From Siphonodentalium dalli (lineage: Eukaryota; Mollusca; Scaphopoda; Gadilida; Siphonodentaliidae), in NCBI GenBank assembly GCA_032622095.1, contig CP136065.1:59701094-59765093 (forward strand): DNA of 64,000 nt, read 5' to 3'. The notes under the pieces are model-generated. The model ran no database searches and was not told where the DNA came from. It worked only from the letters and a program-made list of their open reading frames with translations. Shown here in pieces: positions 61,801 through 63,417 of the stretch. The first letter of the stretch is position 1. Every line of letters begins with the position of its first letter. A program made the position numbers and the translations under genes.

Positions 61801-63417
61801 GAGATGGTGCAAATAAAGGCTCTATATCATAGACTATCTCATCTGATTACAAGTTGTTGAATTATAGAAAAATTCCTTGAAATAATGGAAAACCAACTTG
61901 AATAATTACTATCCCCATGGAATTTGAGAACGTTAGGGTCTCCAGAGTTTGAGCGCCCAACCTGTAACAGGTATTAAAACATCCCTGGATCCTTCTCAGA
62001 AATTTACAAGCCCACCGGTTCAGACCGGCTTGCTGAACCGGCTGGTGTATAATCGCAGCTATTGTTCATTAGACCTATATACAAGGTAGATTATTAATCG
62101 ACATACATCTATGACATGGCTGAGATTTATTCATAGTACTACGGTACTACTGTCATATGAAGTTATTGTTAATATGCATGTGACATGATAAACCAAGATG
62201 TAATCAACTTTGTAATCAACTTCAAGTTCAAACGTGATTTAACACATCTGGATAATTTGTATTGAAACATAAAACAACATAGTATTATGTGAAAGCACGT
62301 TGTTCATAACATGATGATAGATAGCGTCAGTAGCGATGGAATTATTGCTAAATAAATGTCCACGCGTTAAAACGTCACAATTAATAATTCCCACGAAATT
62401 AGAATACTTCCGGCCTTAGCGAAGCACGCGGCATTATTCAATCTGACAAATTCTATCATACCTTATAGGAGCTATAATATTTACACAGATGCATTTCTCA
62501 CAATAATCGATGCGCGTCGTAAGGCCTTGAAATGGCGAAATGTCGATTTTCATAGTCTATAAATCTTTAATGACAATTCACCGCGCACCGCCTGATCGAA
62601 AACAAGGAACAAATGTACGTCGGAAGCGAAACGGTCCGTGAATTCGAAACGATAATAAAAATTAACGCGTAGGCGACCAGTAATTATTGTATCGATAAAT
62701 TGAATTTGTTGTCTAGTTGTTAAACGACAAATTTCGGAAAAATACTCCCTTAGACTTCCGTTCGGTTCTGTAGCAGAAAATAAACTGACGAATTCAATCT
62801 GTACAGTGAGTTATATTGAGACTGCGCATGCGTGACGGATTCCGAGCAAGCCAATGAGAGCATTCGTAGGCGACCAAAAAGTTAACCCCTTTCCTACTAT
62901 AGTTTACAAAAGCAGGACATTATCCATATAGTTCAGTGAGAAGGCTTCCTTTGGCGGAAAAATGGATTTAACACAATATATTTTCACAAATTAGCTAAAT
63001 GTTCAAATTGATGGGTTCATGTAATAGCTATATAACTCAACTAAAACCAGTATTGCAATGTTCACTCAAAAAGGTACAATTACAACAATTTTTAAACCAA
63101 AACGACATGTAATCCAGTAAAGTGTGAAAAAGCACAGAAATAGGTTTGGGCTTTTTATAATCTAGCAAATATCTCACCCTAAGAAGAGCCCAATCTGAAA
63201 GCTGGCCCGGGCCAGAATCGAAAGCTGTTATGTTCATGAAGAAGTACCCAAACATGTCAGCTTGAAAATACATGTTAGTTTTCACAGTCCCGTTACTGTA
63301 GATAATGAATGGCTTGTCTGTGATTTTTTTGGCTAACTCATCTGGGCTGGCAGTTATCTCACCGCCTGAGAATGTCACCCTTCTGTTGACACCCGAATCC
63401 AAATCACTTATCTCCAC
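1550..63417 (-). CDS. CDH23: Cadherin-23-like gene, 3' part (10 exons, C-terminal 371 residues)
   Basis: CDH23 is a long single-pass cadherin that forms tip links in vertebrate hair cells and acts in adhesion elsewhere. Coding segments, in transcript order, are 63178-63417, 55394-55482, 54575-54661, 46302-46370, 45583-45649, 44612-44739, 43328-43368, 38720-38783, 11491-11541 and 1550-1829. Each is bounded by AG and GT, and every junction phase agrees (0, 2, 2, 2, 0, 2, 1, 2, 2), giving 1116 nt with one terminal stop. Joined residues 1-80 are a cadherin-type segment, about 81-190 a membrane-adjacent domain, 201-223 the transmembrane helix and 224-371 the cytoplasmic tail. The motifs NQRVKV, KRKLKA and TNKHAYENANPIF resemble the matching segments of vertebrate CDH23 as recalled; no alignment was run. 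The tail is shorter than the roughly 270 residues of human CDH23. The 5' part lies beyond 64000. PCDH15-type cadherins are the alternative, but the tail motif favours CDH23. Confidence 0.85.
2010..2419 (+). repeat. Dispersed TIR repeat, copy 1 of 3
   Basis: This roughly 400-bp unit begins TTAAAGATGCATAATC and ends GTACCTTTAA. It recurs inverted at 5146-5605 and direct at 21570-21981. Shared internal marks include TTTGATTCGGGTCGAGGAACC and TTCTGATAACTGAAGCG. The ends are weakly inverted (TTAAAG / CTTTAA). No coding sequence is evident. The class is not recognised; a TTAA-targeting non-autonomous element is possible. Confidence 0.6.
2461..2749 (+). repeat. Dispersed TIR repeat of about 290 bp, copy 1 of 2
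   Basis: It opens near GTTGGTTTACGAACATCAG and closes near GGGTTCATAAATAAACG, which are roughly inverted ends. A second copy lies at 26205-26625, where about 170 bp of extra sequence is present. Both contain the mark TTTCATGCTATTATGACTGA. Non-coding; class unknown. Confidence 0.5.
4340..4599. mobile_element. piggyBac-type TTAA MITE with two internal hairpins
   Basis: The element runs from TTAACCCTTCAATGACTGG to CATGAAAGGGTTAA, so a TTAA target site sits at both ends. CCCTT...AAGGG termini with TTAA are typical of piggyBac relatives. Inside are two copies of the hairpin module that reads CCAATGCATTCTC outward, at about 4389-4450 and 4480-4542. Related copies are at 31988-32265 and 41947-42210. 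It has no coding capacity. Confidence 0.75.
5146..5605 (-). repeat. Dispersed TIR repeat, copy 2 of 3 (inverted)
   Basis: This is the reverse-orientation relative of 2010-2419. It starts AGTTAAAGGTACTCAATACG and ends GGATTATGCATCTCTTTAA. It is diverged but collinear, and it abuts the TTAA element beginning at 5606. Confidence 0.55.
5606..5948. mobile_element. piggyBac-type TTAA MITE with ACGACATATATGTCGT palindromes
   Basis: The termini are TTAACCCTTTGGCGAGTA and TACTCTCCAAAGGGTTAA, about 18-bp inverted repeats including the TTAA site. Near the left end the 16-bp perfect palindrome ACGACATATATGTCGT occurs twice, about 40 bp apart (near 5627 and 5661). About 340 bp in all, with no transposase. 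Confidence 0.75.
6925..7405. repeat. Dispersed repeat ending in GGACGGAC and GTTGCGGGG tract
   Basis: Two tandem units of about 160 bp (marks: GTCATAATCGCAGGTGCACAGG and GATAACTCCACC) lead into a CGGACGGACGACGGACGGAC tract and a terminal ATACCCCCCTAACTTCG / TTGCGGGGGGG stretch. From memory, repeats of this look are widespread in molluscan genomes. No protein product can be supported, and the frames across it are short and broken. Confidence 0.6.
7520..7706. repeat. Two adjacent palindromes
   Basis: An imperfect hairpin joins GTCCCCAGTTTATAGCAGAT (from about 7530) to its inverse, ending GCTATAAACTGGGGAC near 7640. A second copy of that end follows. Immediately downstream is a 37-bp near-perfect palindrome, AGGAATTCATGTTCATATG onward, at about 7670-7706. 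Non-coding, probably a small hairpin MITE remnant. Confidence 0.6.
7852..7959. mobile_element. Short TTAA MITE remnant
   Basis: It runs from TTAACCTTTCAGTGCCAAG to AGCTCTAAGGGTTAA. The left end belongs to the CCCTTTGAGTGCCAGG subfamily seen at 47773-48012, including the mark TTTTTGTATCAACCCATAT. The centre is deleted and no hairpin module remains. Confidence 0.55.
8408..9056. mobile_element. Foldback element with long inverted arms and about 33-bp flanking repeat
   Basis: The ends are inverted (TAGATCATGCCATGAATCTC ... GAGATTCATGGCATGATCTA), and inverted similarity continues inward for about 150-200 bp (mark: GATCATATTCCACCAG). The flanks at 8375-8407 and 9057-9089 are direct repeats: the first 15 nt are identical (GTTTGCTGAGGAGAG) and the rest carries about five mismatches. 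A sibling is at 36032-36522. The length of the duplication is unlike ordinary TIR transposons. Confidence 0.65.
9105..9400. repeat. Dispersed repeat (AAAGTTATCATCTGGAAACC type)
   Basis: It contains AAAGTTATCATCTGGAAACC and a GGACAGACAGA tract, shared with 20810-21300 and 45840-46035, with related sequence at 38020-38345. The open frames here read through low-complexity repeat and give no credible protein. Confidence 0.5.
9873..10093. mobile_element. Palindromic mariner-type MITE, near full length
   Basis: It begins TA-CAGTAATGCCCTAAATAATC and returns as the inverse through GGGCATTAATGTA. Arms of about 100 bp match those of 50936-51151. The centre reads GGAAAGCTCTC / GAGAGCTTTCC, so the unit is almost a complete hairpin. 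Confidence 0.75.
11491..11541 (-). CDS. CDH23: CDH23-like 51-bp tail exon (ANPIF motif)
   Basis: The acceptor is GAAATTTCAG (11542 upward) and the donor GTAAGATTC (11490 downward). The phase is 2 at both ends. The T at the start completes an Asn codon, and the exon then reads ANPIFLEQVKVAEADE, with a final Gly shared with the last exon. Together with the preceding exon this gives TNKHAYENANPIF, close to the recalled vertebrate tail motif TNKYSFDGANPVW. Because it is phase-symmetric, skipping it would keep the frame and remove exactly this motif. It sits alone between introns of 27 kb and 9.7 kb. Confidence 0.85.
11952..12410. mobile_element. Double-hairpin hAT MITE
   Basis: The left end is CAAGCCTGAGTTTAATGG. 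The right end is a decayed inverse (CTAAACTCAGACCCT). The flanks ACTGGGAG (11944-11951) and AATGGGAG (12411-12418) are an 8-bp target duplication with one mismatch. Internal hairpins lie at about 11984-12072 and 12290-12380, and the middle matches 992-1451. Confidence 0.8.
12847..12960. repeat. Half of a mariner-type hairpin MITE
   Basis: The left arm only (GTGATGTCCTAAATAATCAAC through TTTCAGGATTTAGTC), ending at GTGATAAGAG. The right arm is missing, and the break abuts the TTAA-element remnant that ends at 13102. Confidence 0.55.
12961..13102. repeat. Right part of a TTAA MITE with one hairpin module
   Basis: It contains one copy of the CCAATGCATTC-type hairpin (about 12997-13063) and the right terminus CATGGAAGGGTTAA. 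The left terminus is lost, apparently at the junction with the half MITE ending at 12960. Confidence 0.6.
13416..13553. repeat. Left piece of a mariner-type MITE split by the 12.4-kb hAT
   Basis: It begins TA-CAGTAATGCCCTAAGTAATC, passes the central GGAAGGATCTCGGGGAGAGC and stops at GGCAACAAGC. The missing arm resumes at 25944 as CATATTTCCGACTAAATCC and runs to ATTACTG-TA at 26022. Removing 13554-25935 and one copy of CAACAAGC restores a complete element of the length seen at 50936-51151. Confidence 0.85.
14114..14548 (+). pseudogene. hAT transposase, N-terminal zinc-finger part
   Basis: Reading from ATG at 14114, the frame has one early in-frame TGA at 14129-14131 and then stays open to 14524. 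It gives a Lys/Ala/Gln-rich N-terminus, a variable linker, and NTDWFKMFGWLIYHRELQKA followed by FCDTC. That combination is the entry of a TTF-type or BED-like zinc finger in the ZMYM1-like branch of hAT transposases. After CSTYGEE a frame change would continue as KLKKES up to the foldback boundary near 14552. The DUF4371 and catalytic parts are missing here and resume at 23434. Judging by family layout, roughly 80-100 residues between the halves are absent. Confidence 0.7.
16818..17895 (+). mobile_element. Nested non-autonomous hAT element (TAGGGTCCTGCGAAT ends)
   Basis: The terminal inverted repeats are TAGGCTCCTGCGAAT and, reversed from the right end, TAGGGTCCTGCGAAT (14 of 15). An exact 8-bp duplication CTACGTTA flanks it at 16810-16817 and 17896-17903. 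Subterminal regions are rich in ATTCGATTCGA repeats at both ends. It interrupts the 21-bp array, so it is younger than the array. It retains a broken BED-finger exon but no catalytic domain. Confidence 0.9.
17310..17475 (+). pseudogene. BED-type zinc finger fragment of a hAT transposase
   Basis: From ATG at 17310 the frame reads VYFKHDKAAGTCDECNM, with the C-x2-C pair of a BED finger, and stops at TAA soon after. The second half, SGTMTHLWNHLFKKHQ with the His ligands, lies in another frame, so one indel near 17390-17400 breaks the domain. BED fingers are the DNA-binding module at the N-terminus of many hAT transposases. Only this exon is left in the 1.08-kb element. Confidence 0.65.
18226..19299. 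mobile_element. Nested non-autonomous hAT element (TAGTGATGTTCCGATAAT ends)
   Basis: The ends are TAGTGATGTTCCGATAAT and, reversed, TAGTGATGTTCTGATAAT (17 of 18). The exact 8-bp duplication ATTATATG lies at 18218-18225 and 19300-19307. Both subterminal regions carry repeated CCGATTTCCGAT-like motifs, the probable transposase binding sites. No transposase reading frame is recognisable in the 1.07 kb. Confidence 0.9.
20615..21310. repeat. Unclassified insert with CATAACTC-type repeat in the foldback centre
   Basis: It contains GGCCATAACTCTAGC-like and AAAGTTATCATCCGGAAACC repeats (about 20810-21200) and a GACGGACGGGCGG tract, and it ends with CCCCGAATTTTTTTTCGGG. The flanks GCAACTCGCGATGTCCC (near 20669) and GGAACATCGCGAGC (near 21316) are roughly inverted, consistent with being near the turning point of the foldback. 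Non-coding. Confidence 0.45.
21570..21981 (+). repeat. Dispersed TIR repeat, copy 3 of 3
   Basis: Same family as 2010-2419: it starts CTTAAAGATGCACAATCC and ends GTGCGCCTTTAA. It sits in the right arm of the foldback with no counterpart in the left arm, so it arrived after the arms formed. Confidence 0.6.
22010..22125 (+). repeat. GAT/GGT-type trinucleotide microsatellite
   Basis: Impure GATGATG and GGTGATGGC runs, with the longest pure stretch GATGATGATGATGATG near 22100. A 62-residue frame across it is repeat-derived. Confidence 0.7.
23434..25245 (+). pseudogene. hAT transposase, catalytic and C-terminal dimerisation part
   Basis: It belongs to the ZMYM1-like (DUF4371) branch of hAT transposases, which cut and paste elements with 8-bp duplications. 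Frame 23434-23766 carries LRQGIPIRGDSDNESKNF and CFSVLADES, the latter supplying a predicted catalytic Asp. Frame 23773-25245 (490 residues) carries VHCLAHCNKLIV, SATRWTTRV (the conserved RW motif) and the C-terminal ISSASSERSFSAMRRLKNWL dimerisation block. Between them the homologous reading EQLTFSVRTCDDDYQV lies in the +1 frame (about 23740-23790), bounded by two compensating indels that create the TAG at 23767. The upstream end is cut by the foldback. Apart from that defect the long open frame suggests recent activity. Confidence 0.8.
25944..26022. repeat. Right piece of the mariner-type MITE split by the hAT
   Basis: It starts with the continuation of the arm broken at 13553 (CATATTTCCGACTAAATCC) and ends GGTATTACTG-TA. 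See 13416-13553. Confidence 0.85.
26205..26625 (+). repeat. Dispersed TIR repeat, copy 2 of 2
   Basis: Relative of 2461-2749, opening TTAATTGGTTTGCGAACATC and closing GAGTTCATAAACAAACTAAT (inverted ends). It contains about 170 bp at 26285-26455 that copy 1 lacks, either an insertion here or a deletion there. Confidence 0.5.
28466..28671. repeat. Truncated TTAA MITE with two hairpin modules
   Basis: Two hairpin modules (about 28476-28528 and 28558-28624) and a decayed right end, CATGGAAGGGTAA. It belongs to the subfamily of 31988-32265. Confidence 0.6.
28942..29330. mobile_element. piggyBac-type TTAA MITE with two near-perfect hairpins
   Basis: The terminal repeats TTAACCCTTTACCCAACA and TGTTGGGTAAAGGGTTAA are perfect inverses over 18 bp including TTAA. 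Inside are two hairpin modules with 26-bp perfect arms (28973-29039 and 29112-29178), in opposite loop orientation. The rest is AT-rich with no coding sequence. Confidence 0.8.
29938..30180. repeat. TTAA MITE, subfamily with TTCCCTTAGGAAATGTT
   Basis: It opens TTAACCCTGTCTATAC and carries the subfamily marks CAGTTCCCTTAGGAAATG and AATAATAGACCATTCCAATG. Relatives are at 35222-35487 and 46444-46671. The right end is decayed. Confidence 0.6.
31988..32265. mobile_element. piggyBac-type TTAA MITE with two hairpin modules
   Basis: It runs from TTAACACTTTGATGATGGGAG to CATGGAAGGGTTAA. The two hairpin modules (about 32039-32112 and 32144-32216) have drifted, with small insertions such as an ACTAGT in one arm. 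Confidence 0.65.
32770..33020 (+). repeat. Three tandem units of about 100 bp
   Basis: TAGGCGATAACTCAATGTT occurs at about 32777, 32872 and 32966, each followed by a TTT-TATCTAAA-TATATGT-like stretch. The units are about 95 bp and clearly diverged. Non-coding. Confidence 0.75.
34179..34432. mobile_element. Short double-hairpin hAT MITE with perfect 8-bp duplication
   Basis: The ends are CAAGCCTTTAAATAGTGTG and CACTATTTCAAGGCTTG. The exact duplication ATTCAGGG lies at 34171-34178 and 34433-34440. The central 200 bp of the 992-1451 type is missing, so the two hairpins stand nearly back to back: a 254-bp deletion derivative. Confidence 0.85.
35222..35487. mobile_element. TTAA MITE, TTCCCTTAGGAAATGTT subfamily
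   Basis: It starts TTAACCATTTATTTAATACC and ends GTAAAGAAAGGGTTAA. The body matches 29938-30180 and 46444-46671, including an internal imperfect hairpin around ATAAGTTCAACAAACAACC. Confidence 0.65.
36032..36522. mobile_element. Foldback element flanked by a perfect 25-bp direct repeat
   Basis: Inverted arms of about 180 bp (mark: GATCATATTCCACCAGTAC and GTGAATGTCCC) surround a loop of about 110 bp. The flanking 25 nt at 36007-36031 (CTGCCTAAGACAG to TTACGTC) are repeated exactly at 36523-36547. It shares ends and arm sequence with 8408-9056. It has no ORF of note; a 90-residue plus-strand frame merely crosses the arms and loop. Confidence 0.75.
37192..37618. repeat. Double-hairpin hAT MITE, old copy
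   Basis: The ends are CAAGTCTGAGTTTAGTGTG and CATTAAACTCAGGCTTT. The left hairpin is shortened (GAGGTCC joined to TAAGTGGGCTAG), and the right hairpin at about 37497-37589 is intact. No convincing target duplication. Confidence 0.7.
38020..38345. repeat. Dispersed repeat with CTTGGCCTGTATTTTTGGCTGT units
   Basis: Two diverged units of about 170 bp (marks at about 38048 and 38204), each with ATAATCCAA-CGGAGTTATC. This is the same broad family as 9105-9400 and 45840-46035. Non-coding. Confidence 0.5.
38720..38783 (-). CDS. CDH23: CDH23-like exon, cytoplasmic tail (TNKHAYE)
   Basis: The acceptor is GTTTTTCAG (38784 upward) and the donor GTACGTACCC (38719 downward). The exon enters in phase 1 (GG completes a Gly) and leaves in phase 2. 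It reads SEESDLHKIDFPGTNKHAYE plus two bases of Asn. The TNK-x-(Y/F) pattern just before an ANP motif is characteristic of the CDH23 tail as recalled. The alternative reading frames contain stops. Confidence 0.85.
39329..39440. repeat. Left half of a mariner-type MITE
   Basis: It begins TA-CAGTAATGCTCTAATTAATC and runs to GAAAGCTCTCCCTGA. The right arm is absent, replaced by unrelated higher-GC sequence. Confidence 0.65.
40749..41223. mobile_element. TTAA-family MITE with one hairpin module
   Basis: The ends are ATAACCCTTTCAGTGCCAGG and CCTGGCACTCAAAGGGATAA, inverted repeats of about 20 bp in which TTAA has become ATAA. Inside is one hairpin module (41112-41172) and the subfamily mark GGGTTGATACAAAAATCGG. 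Confidence 0.7.
41947..42210. mobile_element. piggyBac-type TTAA MITE with two hairpin modules
   Basis: It runs from TTAACCCTTTCATGACAGGAG to CGTCATGGAAGGGTTAA. Hairpin modules are at 41998-42063 and about 42093-42155. It is very similar in plan to 4340-4599. Confidence 0.75.
43242..43305. repeat. Minimal mariner-type hairpin MITE
   Basis: ACAGTAATGCCCTAAATAATC is joined through CACTGCTGTGG to the inverse arm TTGATTATTTAGGGC. A partial duplicate of the left tip (ACAATAATGCCCTAAATC) precedes it at about 43225. Confidence 0.65.
43328..43368 (-). CDS. CDH23: CDH23-like 41-bp juxtamembrane exon
   Basis: The acceptor is CTATTTTCAG and the donor GTGAGTCTC. The first base completes the Arg started by the transmembrane exon. 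It then reads YKRKLKAATALAF and one base of Gly (phase 2 in, 1 out). The basic RRRYKRKLKA cluster directly after the helix is a stop-transfer signal and parallels the KRKLKA of vertebrate CDH23. It is needed to bring the frames of the exons at 44612 and 38720 into register, which supports it strongly. Confidence 0.85.
43615..43900 (+). repeat. Possible LINE or SINE 3' fragment
   Basis: A stretch with CTCGACTTCGCCTGGGCTA, a run of AAGGTCAAGG, CCCGGGATCAAACTTAAGG and a terminal ACACACACATAGACACATAC stretch. This resembles the 3' tails of some LINE and SINE families. A 133-residue plus-strand frame spans it but has no recognised domain, and the translation looks repeat-derived. Low certainty. 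Confidence 0.35.
44284..44562. repeat. Partial double-hairpin MITE, variant ends
   Basis: The ends are CAGGCCTTTAAAT and ATATTTTGAGGCCTG. One hairpin (44439-44534, GCAGAATGAGGTCCCCAGAG and inverse) and half of the usual middle segment, in inverted orientation, are present. The other hairpin is missing. Confidence 0.6.
44612..44739 (-). CDS. CDH23: CDH23-like transmembrane exon
   Basis: The acceptor is TATTTTTAG (44740 upward) and the donor GTGAGTACAG (44611 downward); phase 0 in, 2 out. It encodes LSIQPVPDDDNERVLKM, then a hydrophobic helix of 23 residues from MALILTAVVL to ISFYL, then SRR. The acidic PDDD cluster before the helix matches the recalled PDDMSALQMAI region of CDH23. This exon fixes the topology: upstream exons extracellular, downstream exons cytoplasmic. 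Confidence 0.9.
44740..45582 (-). other. Intron (843 bp)
   Basis: Contains a G12-13 homopolymer at about 45069-45081 and the TTAA element at 45336-45548. Nothing else recognised. Confidence 0.7.
45336..45548. repeat. TTAA MITE with a half hairpin
   Basis: The ends are TTAACCCTTTGAGTGCCAGG and CCTGGCACTCAAAGGGTTAA, a 20-bp perfect inverted repeat. Only the left arm of the hairpin module remains (about 45459-45491). The right arm is replaced by a short ATATGGGT duplication. Confidence 0.75.
45583..45649 (-). CDS. CDH23: CDH23-like exon, end of membrane-adjacent domain
   Basis: The acceptor is CTTTATTTCAG and the donor GTGAGTTACC. Phase 2 in, 0 out: the first base completes a Lys, then AIDYNAKDLVSLLNEFNIEK followed by Ile and Val. 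The pattern of a helix-like ID...L..LF/LN..N stretch just before the transmembrane exon parallels recalled vertebrate CDH23 (MIDENKEQLRNLFRNYNV). It is the last strand and helix of the extracellular membrane-adjacent domain. Confidence 0.85.
45650..46301 (-). other. Intron (652 bp) with dispersed repeat
   Basis: Positions 45840-46035 match the CATAACTC-type family (GGCCATAACTCTGGTG, CGAACTTGACCTGTATTTTG, AAAGTTATCATCTGGAAACG). Plus-strand frames of up to 148 residues here are not credible proteins. Confidence 0.65.
46302..46370 (-). CDS. CDH23: CDH23-like exon, membrane-adjacent domain
   Basis: The acceptor is CTGTTTTCAG and the donor GTAAGTCCGC; phase 2 in and out (69 bp). It reads TDMFIHGEDRATGRVVDASV then LL and two bases of Lys. 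The motif TD-x-F-I-H-x-x-x-R-x-T-x-R-V/I-x-D matches the recalled TELLIHVVNRDTNRILDVD of vertebrate CDH23. Symmetric phase means it could be skipped in frame, though that would break the fold. Confidence 0.85.
46444..46671. mobile_element. TTAA MITE, TTCCCTTAGGAAATGTT subfamily
   Basis: The ends are TTAACCCTTTCCATACTC and TATAAAAAGGGTTAA. The body matches 35222-35487 (AATAATAGACCATTCCAATG). Confidence 0.7.
47364..47633. mobile_element. TTAA MITE with hairpin module and ATTATTTTTTTTAC tandem
   Basis: It runs from ATAACCCTTTGAGTGCCAGG to CCTGGCACTCAAAGGGTTAA. The hairpin module at 47415-47481 is intact and is followed by three to four copies of ACAATTATTTTTTTT. Orientation is opposite to 47773-48012. 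Confidence 0.75.
47773..48012. mobile_element. TTAA MITE with intact hairpin module
   Basis: It runs from TTAACCCTTTAGGTGCCAGG to CCTGGCACTCAAAGGGTTAA. The hairpin 47902-47968 has 26-bp perfect arms. Marks ATCTCATCGGCCCTAAACC and GGGTTGATACAAAAATCG are shared with 40749-41223. Confidence 0.8.
49947..50093. repeat. Single-hairpin derivative of the double-hairpin MITE
   Basis: CAAGTCTGCAAATAGCATG to TTATAATCAGGCTTG, with one hairpin (about 49974-50067). The central segment and second hairpin are deleted. No clear target duplication. Confidence 0.7.
50936..51151. mobile_element. Full-length palindromic mariner-type MITE
   Basis: It begins TA-CAGTAATGTCCTAAATAATC and ends GGGCATTACTG-TA. The arms of about 100 bp pair almost throughout, closing around GGAAAGCTCTCGGTGAGAAC. 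This is the reference copy for the family at 671, 9873, 12847, 13416/25944, 39329 and 43242. No coding capacity. Confidence 0.8.
51750..51917 (+). pseudogene. FLYWCH-type zinc finger exon of the MULE
   Basis: It reads LVFNDFKFRIKSRRSENVHW then VCCKNGYGATINT, an in-frame TAG (near 51858), and NEIVSSSMSHQNHLADSD. The hydrophobic-aromatic start, W-x-C and final H-x-H pattern fit the FLYWCH fingers that precede MULE transposase domains in animals. A CAG|GTACG donor-like site follows at about 51917. The premature stop shows decay. Confidence 0.6.
52066..52794 (+). pseudogene. MULE transposase, C-terminal part of the catalytic domain
   Basis: The open frame gives 242 residues. LPLVYGFLSNKNQATYTRFF, PPTVFTDYEKAAQNAI with a predicted catalytic Asp, and KGCMFHYSQCIYKYA with the C-x2-H-like helix are hallmarks of the MULE transposase domain. 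The domain normally begins about 60-80 residues earlier with the first catalytic Asp. That part is missing, and no ATG lies at the start; the frame opens at TTG. The 3' half is variable, and the protein ends AKLVRH. Its place inside TIRs with a duplication argues against a host gene. Confidence 0.75.
53141..53867. mobile_element. hAT MITE (CAGGGTTGCCAA ends) with 8-bp duplication
   Basis: The ends are CAGGGTTGCCAATAGGTAC and GTACTTTGGCAACCCTG. The exact duplication CTTGTGCC lies at 53133-53140 and 53868-53875. Subterminal GGTACCGGTACCGG-type repeats occur at both ends, likely transposase binding sites. No transposase in the 727 bp. Confidence 0.9.
53941..54393. mobile_element. TIR element (TGACCCGCCATATC) with two hairpin modules
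   Basis: The inverted ends TGACCCGCCATATCAAATCC and GGATTTGATATGGCGGGTCA extend inward for about 45 bp. Within it are two hairpin modules (53992-54052 and 54273-54339) of the type also found in the TTAA elements. These termini are unrelated to CCCTTT...TTAA, so this is a different transposon family carrying the same hairpin. Confidence 0.75.
54575..54661 (-). CDS. CDH23: CDH23-like exon, membrane-adjacent domain
   Basis: The acceptor is CTGTTTTTCAG and the donor GTAAGTAAGAG; phase 2 in and out (87 bp). It reads TLEDNTGYKIIVDKVQTHLS then DLGKAEPT and two bases of Lys. NTGY with the following beta-like V-D-x-V-x-x-H resembles the recalled NITGAIVNTDNVQFHVD of vertebrate CDH23. Reading it in phase 0 gives a stop, which is why the exon at 55394 is needed upstream. 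Confidence 0.85.
54662..55393 (-). other. Intron (732 bp) with double-hairpin MITE
   Basis: About 54912-55300 is a copy of the double-hairpin MITE. The left hairpin is decayed (GCAGAATGATGTCCC), the right hairpin is intact at 55192-55287, and the middle segment is present. A stray GGGACCTCATTCTGC tip lies at 55328-55342. Nothing else recognised. Confidence 0.7.
55394..55482 (-). CDS. CDH23: CDH23-like exon, start of membrane-adjacent domain
   Basis: The acceptor is CATTCTTTACAG and the donor GTAAGTCATTG; phase 0 in, 2 out (89 bp). It reads ISLVNDNQRVKVIFRKNMTD then VIAKKSIFI and two bases of Gln. The element N-D/D-D-N/D-Q-R-V-K-V/I is shared with recalled CDH23 (LLRDDQRVKIVI). It was found because the flanking exons demanded a phase 0 to 2 bridge. 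It is too short to appear as an open frame of note. Confidence 0.85.
57370..58455 (+). repeat. Tandem dispersed repeat (AAATCCAAGATGGC units)
   Basis: Marks CCAAGATGGCTGCTGGCAGC, CTCCCATCTAGAGGT and GGGTGTGCCGATGGATTCAA recur at least three times with a period of about 300-350 bp (repeats near 57450, 57610, 57770, 57930, 58090 and 58250 alternate between two sub-types). It ends with a CACGGACGGACAAC tract and AAAGTAAAGTTGAGCT. Short plus and minus frames here are repeat artefacts. Confidence 0.7.
60206..60660. repeat. Two tandem units of about 226 bp inside the DIRS-like element
   Basis: GTCTGGTGCCATGGGGTTGG, CTAGTCAATGAGCTTCCTCG and CAAATCCAGCATAGACCGAA-type segments recur once each. The frames across them encode no known domain. 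Confidence 0.7.
60861..61230 (-). pseudogene. Possible gag-like remnant of the DIRS-like element
   Basis: A minus-strand frame 60958-61227 reads a polar, Ser/Asp-rich stretch (SEAFDDDPSAHNTSDCGSFR). An overlapping frame 60861-61211 is also open. The composition is GC-richer than the intron around it. It lies where the first ORF of a DIRS element would be expected, but no motif proves this. Treat it as a hypothetical remnant. Confidence 0.3.
63178..63417 (-). CDS. CDH23: CDH23-like exon, last cadherin-type extracellular segment
   Basis: The acceptor is TTCTTTGCAG (63418 upward) and the donor GTGAGATATT (63177 downward). It encodes 80 complete codons, phase 0 in and out. It reads VEISDLDSGVNRRVTFSGG and, near the end, FFMNITAFDSGPGQLSDWAL. 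The D-x-D-S-G-x-N pattern near the start and the final F-x-N-I-T-A-F-D-x-G strand match the middle and end of a cadherin repeat. Its place just before the NQRVKV exon corresponds to the last repeat (EC27) of CDH23. The usual DRE and DxNDN linker motifs are not in this exon. The longer minus-strand frame (63037-63423) reads past the donor into intron. Confidence 0.85.

Larger units (their letters stand above)
58457..62962 (-). mobile_element. DIRS-like retrotransposon, non-autonomous
   Basis: Inverted terminal repeats of about 185-200 bp lie at 58500-58675 and 62770-62950 (marks TCTCATTGGCTTGCTCGGAAT and CAGATTGAATTCGTCAG). At 58737-58826 an internal block consists of the complement of the left outer end (AGTTCAGTGTTCAGGC to AATAATATTTTT) joined directly to the complement of the right outer end (CCGCCAAAGGAAGCC). 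This arrangement matches the internal complementary region of DIRS elements, which replicate through circles and insert by tyrosine recombinase without target duplication. By analogy the 3' end is on the low side, so genes would run on the minus strand. No reverse transcriptase or recombinase is recognisable in the 3.9-kb interior. Confidence 0.6.
55483..63177 (-). other. Intron (7.7 kb)
   Basis: Contains CATAACTC-type repeat fragments (about 55830-55930), unremarkable sequence at 55940-57360, a tandem repeat (57370-58455) and a DIRS-like element (58457-62962). No host exon was seen, and the phases of 63178-63417 and 55394-55482 join directly. Confidence 0.7.

Noticed and set aside
63037-63177. 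Extension of the cadherin exon frame beyond the donor
   Set aside because: A consensus GTGAGATATT donor at 63177 and in-phase continuation at 55482 show that this part is intron.
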